Source: Acanthacorydalis orientalis (taxonomy: Eukaryota; Arthropoda; Insecta; Megaloptera; Corydalidae). Taken from it: a DNA stretch of 64,000 nucleotides. Under the pieces are notes generated by a model. It had not been told where the DNA came from and searched no databases. It saw only the letters and a list, made by a program, of their open reading frames with translations. This document shows, piece after piece, positions 58,613 to 64,000 of this stretch; position 1 is the first letter of the stretch, and every line of letters starts with the position of its first letter. The stretch covers positions 662,001 through 726,000 of the forward strand of contig CM068314.1 in NCBI GenBank assembly GCA_034766995.1, in the 5' to 3' direction. Made by a program: the position numbers and the translations under genes.

Positions 58613-58650
58613 TTAAACAATTCAATAACTCAAAAACATGAAAACATATC

Positions 58651-59212
58651 AGGTTGGTAGAAAAATAATTACGGTTTGTGACCGTCAAATTCATGTACAT
58701 CTTTGATTTAAGTCGTTTTAAGTGGACCAGAACTGTCGGATGACTAACGGCTCAATATTATGCAAGCTTTCGAATTGTTGTGCGTGAATTTGATACAAAT
58801 AACGCCTTCAGTCGGTCGTTATGAATTGAAGAAGGACGCCCGCGACATCCTTCATCTTCAAGGACCTCGTCCCCAGTGCGAAATTTCTGGAACCACCATT
58901 GGACCGTGCGTTCATTAACAGTACCCACGCCAAAAGCATCGTTTAGTTTAAGAGCAGTTTCTGCTGCTCTGCCATCCGTTTTGAACTCATACAAAAATTT
59001 ACTCTTAATTGTTTCTTTTCCATGCATAATTCAATAGTCGAAATTGAAGCGAAGTCAACAATAAAACCAATGTCGACGTTACCGAGATACAGACCGAAAA
59101 ATCCACTTCAAAATGGTATAAACACGATGAAGTGACACTCACATTGAAAAAAAATTTAAAGTTAGAAGAATTCACAGAAAACAAAAACCGTAATTACTTT
59201 CCTGCCAGCCTG
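58651..59212 (-). mobile_element. mariner element with internal deletion
   Basis: The left end reads AGGTTGGTAGAAAAATAATT and the right end is its diverged inverse (AACCGTAATTACTTTCCTGC, then CAGCCT). The ~560-bp length, against about 1.3 kb for complete mariners, and the lack of any DDE domain show an internal deletion. A TA lies just outside the left end. Confidence 0.75.
58758..59027 (-). pseudogene. mariner transposase, N-terminal DNA-binding part only
   Basis: Ninety codons read from the start as follows: MHGKETIKSKFLYEFKTDG, GRAAETALKLNDAFG, VNERTVQWWFQKFRTGDE and LEDEGCRGRPS. This is the paired helix-turn-helix region of a mariner transposase with its WF-(K/R)F and GRP signatures. The frame runs out after RTTIRKLA, before the catalytic domain. 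It cannot transpose by itself; at most it could bind mariner ends. Confidence 0.75.
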
Positions 59213-59720
59213 GCGACACGAGCCGCGTCCCATCTAAGAATAACTCTTGTTACCGACCGAGCGAGCAAGGACAACCGCGCGCGCGTTGCTCTCTCCGCGT
59301 ATCTCGCTCTTCGGATCTCGTCTTCGGCGTCTTCGACGAGCTGCATTTCAATAATGACCGGTCGTCCGCGTGTCAATAAACGAATCATCGTTCGGACGCG
59401 GGTGACGATGAGTCACGTCGACGTGCCGGGGCTACCGGTGAGAGAAATCCGCCCGGAGGGCCGGCACGTACCGCCGCCGCCGACTGACGGGTACAGCCGT
59501 CGGACGAACGACAACAACAACAACAATATGAATCAGTGCGCGAGCACGCGACGTAGCCGCGGCTCGAACTGCCGCCGCGCCGCGTGCGTCAACGATGCGT
59601 CATCCGCAGAGACTGGTCGCTGCATCGACGTTTCGACGAAATCTTCATCTCGCCCGGTGCTCGTTTCGATGAACGCGCGACATATAGAACACACCTCAGA
59701 CCCGATGACTACATTCTTCT
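59213..59720 (+). other. CpG-rich block with a candidate coding exon
   Basis: Dense in CpG and GC between about 59215 and 59690, unlike its surroundings. On the plus strand an ATG at 59408 opens a frame starting MSHVDVPGLPVREIRPEG, followed by PPPP, poly-Asn and Cys/Arg-rich sequence. Nothing identifies a family, and there is no splice signal I trust (a donor-like GTGAGA lies 30 nt after the ATG). It may be a first exon, a promoter, or neither. Confidence 0.3.
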
Positions 59721-59800
59721 AAATTAATTTCTCGAATGGGTTGGGGAATGAAATATCAGCTAACTCTTCCGTGTTCACTGTCATCACATGGCAACAATGA

Positions 59801-59855
59801 TATTTCAAACTCTCTGTTGTGTGACTGTTAAATCACATTTAACCGTAAAAAAAAA
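59801..59855 (+). repeat. 55-bp direct repeat, copy 1
   Basis: TATTTCAAACTCTCTGTTGT, then CACATTTAACCGTAAAAAAA. Shared with 60946-61000; this copy lies directly before the mariner fragment. Confidence 0.7.
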
Positions 59856-60310
59856 GTGTGGTCTGTTTGGCAGGATATGGAGAGAATTATCCATTAAGAA
59901 CTATGACCAGAGAATCAAACCATCACAAAGGAGTTATGTTGTGAATAACTAGTACTGCTAAAACAATCCATCGATGAAAAACGGCCAGCATTAGCCAACA
60001 GAAAAGACGATTTTTTCACAATGACAGCGCCCGGCGTTACATGACAAGCGAAACCTTCCAAAAAATCAGACAAGTTGAATGAGAAGCTATGACTCATCCC
60101 CCATATTCCCCTGTCCTATCACCATCGTACTATCATCTGTTCCTACGCCTCCAAAATCACATGAATGAAAAACGGCTTAATACAGGGAGCGATGCCCGAA
60201 GGGAGCTCGACTCTGTTTTTAATGCAGAGCACGAGCAACTTGATCGTCAGAGTACTGACAACTTAAGATTAAGATCTCATGTCTCTCTGTTAGTTCATTT
60301 CCATTCGTGA
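59855..60310 (+). pseudogene. mariner transposase, C-terminal catalytic part, decayed
   Basis: Read with frame changes, the plus strand shows VWQDMERIIH-ELLPENQTI, then KTASISQQKRRFF-like sequence and, from about 60089, MTHPPYSPVLSPSYYHLFLR followed by NHMNEKRLN. This is the HPPYSPDLAPSDYHLF motif of mariner transposases, in which the catalytic Asp positions are replaced (SPV and SPS). Stops and shifts make it a fossil. It is a different copy from the one at 58651. Confidence 0.7.
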
Positions 60311-60379
60311 TCTGCATTTTTACTAAAAATAAATATTTTTTTCTTTATACCTGATATAAAAATCCTTAACGGATAATTT

Positions 60380-60451
60380 TTCTTCGCATAAAAAATTACT
60401 TGGACCCAGCGGTAAGCAAACTTAAAATACTTCAGGACCGTTAAGGGTTAA
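60380..60451 (-). mobile_element. possible piggyBac-type end
   Basis: The minus strand from 60451 reads TTAACCCTTAACGGTCCTGA, i.e. TTAA followed by CCC and an internal TTAACGG. No partner end is identified nearby. Confidence 0.35.
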
Positions 60452-61024
60452 GACTTCACACAGGTCAAGAGTGACAAACGAACTTTTAACATGTATAGTA
60501 AAAATATCATTATCGCAAAAAATCACACCAATAGTTTCGGCCAAAAGATGACAAGTAAATAAAAAACGTTACTTTTTTAAATTTCTCACATTTAAAATTT
60601 TGTTGTAACATTTGATAATAATACTTAAAATTAATGTATTTTATTAATTGTAAAAAATTGTATAATTCATAAAAATTAATTGTAAAAAAAATGTATAAAT
60701 TCATTAAAAGAAATAAATGTAAAATTAAAATCAATTATTTTCGAATATGAATAAAAGACCTTTTTTCGTTCGCTAACTTTCTTCTGAGCGACTTTTTTTG
60801 TCTGCCTCTCAAGTTGAATGGTGGTCCGCGTTCACGTATGCGTTTGATACCACTGGTGTCCAATTCAAGTGTCACTGAATAATATGAAACAGTTTAAACG
60901 TTTTCGCGAATGCGTGCACGATAAGCGTGCGAATGTGAAAAATTATATTTCAAACTCTCTCTTGTCCGACTGTTGTCACATTTAACCGTAAAAAAAACAC
61001 GTGTCGTACGAATGTCATGTACTC
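60452..61024. other. AT-rich stretch without a gene
   Basis: Contains the second copy of the 55-bp direct repeat (60946-61000). Otherwise nothing is recognised. Confidence 0.4.
60946..61000 (+). repeat. 55-bp direct repeat, copy 2
   Basis: Same orientation as 59801-59855, with the TATTTCAAACTCTCT start and the CACATTTAACCGTAAAAAAA end conserved. Confidence 0.7.
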
Positions 61025-61100
61025 TAGTGGTAGCAAACCCGTGGCCCTCGGGTCGCATGCGGTCCGCAAGACTCTAGAATGCGACCGACGGGCCAAAGCT
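61025..61100 (+). mobile_element. hAT-type terminal sequence
   Basis: TAGTGGTAGCAAACCCGTGG followed by CCCTCGGGTCGCATGCGGTC is very close to the CAGTGGTT-NCAACC-CGTGGCCC-CGGGCCGCATGCGGCCC ends of hAT elements. No transposase is present. Confidence 0.55.
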
Positions 61101-61879
61101 TAAAATCGACTTTATTACACTAAAAAAAAGAAATGAAATTGAGACAAATATAAAACACATTTTCGAAACATTGCAAATTATTGAAACAGATTGTAAGCAA
61201 AACCGTTTTATGGTCAATTCCGATCTAGTTCCGATTTTCCTACTTGCAGAAATTATCGAGAATTATAAATCACCGGCCAGAGGGTCGAGTTAGGTGAAGA
61301 AGATTACAGGACCACGACGTATGAAGAGACGTCTACTTGTGGATCGCATGTATAGACGGCTGAAACGATGCAATGACACCAATTTACACTCATTGACGAG
61401 TTGTCTCAACAGAACAGCCGGCGCTAATTACGCCGTATCCAAAAAGAAATAATGAACACGGGGCGGAGTTAATTTTCCACGAGATGAAACTGTTTTTAAT
61501 CCGGTCGGTCGTTCTGTGCCAATCCACGTTTTATTATCCGAGCCGTCGGCAGCCGCATGAAAGAAAAAAGAAACGCTCGCCGCCGCGTTGTCTCTCATTA
61601 TTGTTTTCGAAACTGTTTCCATGCCGTGTCGTTTCAATCCGCGACACGCACAGTACCGACAATAAACATAGAATACACGACGTCTGCAATAACTTATACA
61701 CTCACACAAAGGTTTATCTCGATTGGGCATATGACTTGAAAAATCGAACCGATAAGATGACACGGTTTCTTGCATTCTGATCGATGAATGAGCTGTGCGG
61801 AAATACAGTGAAATGAAAGAAAGGACCAGACATTAGTACAAGACAATTAATAAAACAAATTGTGCCGTGAGGGTAAATC
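61101..61879. other. stretch without a recognised gene
   Basis: May include the body of a non-autonomous hAT element. Overlapping frames of about 100 codons on both strands at 61430-61780 carry no domain. Confidence 0.35.
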
Positions 61880-61960
61880 GGGCGTGGGCAACCTTTTTCA
61901 GTGGCGGGCCAGATCGCACTTCTCTGACGTGGACGAGGGCCACAATTCTATAGGAAAAAT
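61880..61960 (+). mobile_element. hAT-type terminal sequence 2
   Basis: GGGCGTGGGCAACCTTTTTC followed by AGTGGCGGGCCAGAT resembles the CAGGGGTGGGCAA-CTTTTT...GGGCCA ends of hAT elements. Only one end is seen. Confidence 0.5.
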
Positions 61961-62049
61961 CAGGAAACTTAAAAATCATATAGTGTAAATTATTTATTTC
62001 GATTTTTATTATTTCAGTATTCATTTTTCACACTACAGCACGATAATTA

Positions 62050-62160
62050 GGTTGGTAGAAAAATAATTGCGGTTTAGGACCTTCAAATTCATATACATTT
62101 TTCTTTTTATTTGATTTCCCTGGCTGTTTTAAGTGGTCCAGAACTGTTGGGTGGCTAATG
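62050..62160 (+). mobile_element. mariner end fragment
   Basis: TTAGGTTGGTAGAAAAATAA continues into sequence matching 58650-58750 (AAATTCATATACAT, then GTTTTAAGTGGTCCAGAACT). This is the same mariner family, with only the terminal ~110 bp left. Confidence 0.65.
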
Positions 62161-62257
62161 CATAACTAGAAAATACCAGTAACCAAAATGATTAAGTTTT
62201 TAGACAGAGAAAAAAATAATTGGTAAAAAGAAATCGTGCGGAAGCCTAAATCGAATC

Positions 62258-62261
<4 letters not shown>

Positions 62262-62310
<49 letters not shown>

Positions 62311-62316
62311 AGATAT

Positions 62317-62369
<53 letters not shown>
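62262..62369. repeat. (TA)n(CA)n(TA)n compound microsatellite
   Basis: About 46 bp of TA, a short (CA)n, then about 42 bp of AT. It adjoins the end of the ~330-bp repeat copy 2. Confidence 0.95.
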
Positions 62370-62374
<5 letters not shown>

Positions 62375-62384
62375 TGTAACGAAT

Positions 62385-62712
62385 TCTAAATAACAATAAT
62401 AACTAGGACTATATTTGAATATTTATATTTTTAATCAGCCATGGTGCACTGTTAAACGACTAACACCTAACTACCCCTATTGCGTTCTAATCTACTGTTA
62501 AAAATAAAAATATATTTTATTATTACTAAATATTGTACAGGGCCAAGTTTGGCCGGTTTGTTGTATGATTTTAATGCGGTGCCCTTACCGTTTCCAGTAT
62601 TTATCCGCTTTTGGGGTTTGGCTGCAGTGTATTGTGTTAGTGTAATTTTTATTAATGCCCTTGCATGTTTTTCGGGAAAATTTTTCAAAAAACCGGGGAA
62701 TCTACTGAAGAA
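62385..62712 (-). repeat. ~330-bp dispersed repeat, copy 2
   Basis: Inverted relative to 52660-53007. It ends at GAATTCGTTACAATATG beside the microsatellite, as does the other copy. Confidence 0.75.
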
Positions 62713-63324
62713 TTGATGTCGTCTTGTGGGGCGGAAAAAAAGAGTTCATTTCTGTGACTTGAACTAGTGTCAGAACTGTTTCTGTGAATCAATTAGTTTC
62801 GTGTGTAGACTCGTTCTTTCTGCGTCCACCCTGTACAAGTACATGACGACAATTGGCCTTGTACGATTGCCAACAGCACTTGCATAGTTCTGAAGAAACA
62901 TCACGTTCGCGCGTACCGCGGGTCAAGTCCGTTTGCGACTGCGACGACGACGACGGCGACGACGACAACAATAAACAAGCAGCAGAGGAATAATCGCGCA
63001 TCGGAATCGGCTACTGGCACAGATCGGTACCGTCCGAATTTGGGATCCGACGGACGGGAATATCGGTCCGTGTATTGAACCCGATTGCGTGCGGAATCGC
63101 TAATTCGCGGTCGCAGGTGCACTATTATCTGTATTCGACGGCCACGCAGAAGAACCGACAACGCCGGAACGACATCAACTGTCAGTCACAACGGCGCGCT
63201 CAATAAAAATATTTGTAACTTTGTAAATCGGTGGTACCAGCGAGTCGATGAACCGGCCTTGAACTGAACTAAAGCCTGGGATTAAAAAAAAGTCCCTAAT
63301 GTTACGAGGTTGCACTGAAACCTG
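62713..63324. other. stretch with a CpG-rich part
   Basis: CpG-rich with (GAC)n-like runs at about 62890-63180. No domain in any frame; it may be a promoter-type block. Confidence 0.35.
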
Positions 63325-63670
63325 CTGTTGATGTGAAACATATCATTGTAAAGAATGAAGTTAGCACTACTGATTTCAGCTTATGTCTATTGTTTACATT
63401 CTTAAGTATTGTTGGATATAACAACTTAAATTAGTCATGGAAAAAAAGCAGATTCGCACGATTTTGTTGTATGATGGCAAAGAGTCACTTAGTAAACGCA
63501 CAGCTCACCACTGGTTACACACATTTCGTTATGGAAACGAAAGCCTCGATGATGTGGGGGATCGTGGACAAACTTCTGCTATAGACAATAATGATTTACG
63601 AACCATTATTGAAACGGACCCATCATCATCGACCCATCTTCCATGTCTGTGCGATTGCGTTATATGAAAA
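63325..63670 (+). pseudogene. mariner transposase N-terminal remnant
   Basis: The frame from 63437 reads MEKKQIRTILLYDGKESLSK, then THHWLHTFRYGNE-like sequence (as encoded: RTAHHWLHTFRYGNESLDD) and NDLRTIIETDPSSST. It follows the mariner N-terminal pattern but lacks about 20 residues between ILLY and the W--FR segment. GAGGTTGCACTGAAACC, about 120 bp upstream, could be the terminal repeat. It differs from the mariner at 58651 and belongs to another lineage. Confidence 0.6.
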
Positions 63671-63946
63671 CGGATCCGCATTGAAAAAATATACACAGAG
63701 TCCAACGTTTCGCAACGTTTACTGCTCACACGAGACCTCGGGTTTTTTTCTTTCAGCGCACGCATTAGAAATGGAATTGGGACAATGGTACGACACAGAC
63801 GACGGTTTTTTTTGTCGCACTCTTACGTAAAGCGTGCGTCACACGCAGAGCGATTTATTACAGTGGACATTGCTAAAAATAAAACGAAACACAAAAACCG
63901 AGCAACGAAAAATTTACAATTTATATACATCCACACATATATACAT

Positions 63947-63956
<10 letters not shown>
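63671..63956. other. short stretch, nothing recognised
   Basis: Probably decayed mariner or unique sequence up to the terminal microsatellite. No frame is credible. Confidence 0.35.

Positions 63957-64000
<44 letters not shown>
63957..64000. repeat. (TA)n microsatellite at the window edge
   Basis: About 44 bp of TA, preceded by ACATA repeats and continuing out of the window. Confidence 0.95.

Overview
The window looks like nuclear DNA of an arthropod, most likely an insect. The non-coding DNA is AT-rich and full of (TA)n and (CA)n microsatellites. CpG is not depleted. Splice signals are of the spliceosomal type. The transposon remnants (mariner, Tigger/pogo, piggyBac with TTAA targets, hAT-like ends, and an endonuclease of the kind carried by arthropod Helentrons) fit that assignment. 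I cannot name the species.

Layout. 1-9.3 kb: AT-rich intergenic or intronic DNA with small dispersed repeats, CpG-rich patches, and a nested transposon region (4.7-8.06 kb) in which a broken inverted repeat encloses a decayed endonuclease gene. 9.317-12.693 kb (minus strand): the only convincing gene piece, one very long exon with 94 nt of 5' UTR and 1,094 codons. It is bounded by a good acceptor and a perfect GTAAGT donor, and the rest of the gene is not recognised here. 12.7-17.25 kb: region upstream of that exon, with no recognisable gene. 17.26-18.2 kb: the 5' part of a piggyBac element, cut off where satellite DNA begins.

18.2-43.6 kb: a composite satellite locus. A ~0.5-kb tandem repeat (monomer types A-B-C) leads into ~270 copies of an 81-bp repeat (19.5-41.3 kb). 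These are followed by A-B-B-B-C and one more 81-bp unit, so the larger repeat is A-B(n)-C-(81 bp)n. A strongly decayed ~80-bp version of the 81-bp family sits 1.1 kb further on (44.74-45.15 kb).

45-64 kb: gene-poor DNA with long microsatellites and many transposon remnants: an endonuclease fragment, a Tc1/mariner-type fragment, a second piggyBac, Tigger, three or four mariner pieces and hAT-like ends. It also holds a pair of ~330-bp repeats in opposite orientation and a few CpG-rich blocks that may be promoters or first exons.

There is no operon or pathway to describe. The coherent stories are the single exon of a large, disordered, probably signalling-related protein and the birth, spread and decay of the satellite locus. 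Translations across the satellite are long only because 81 is a multiple of 3 and two plus-strand frames lack stop codons; I do not treat them as genes.
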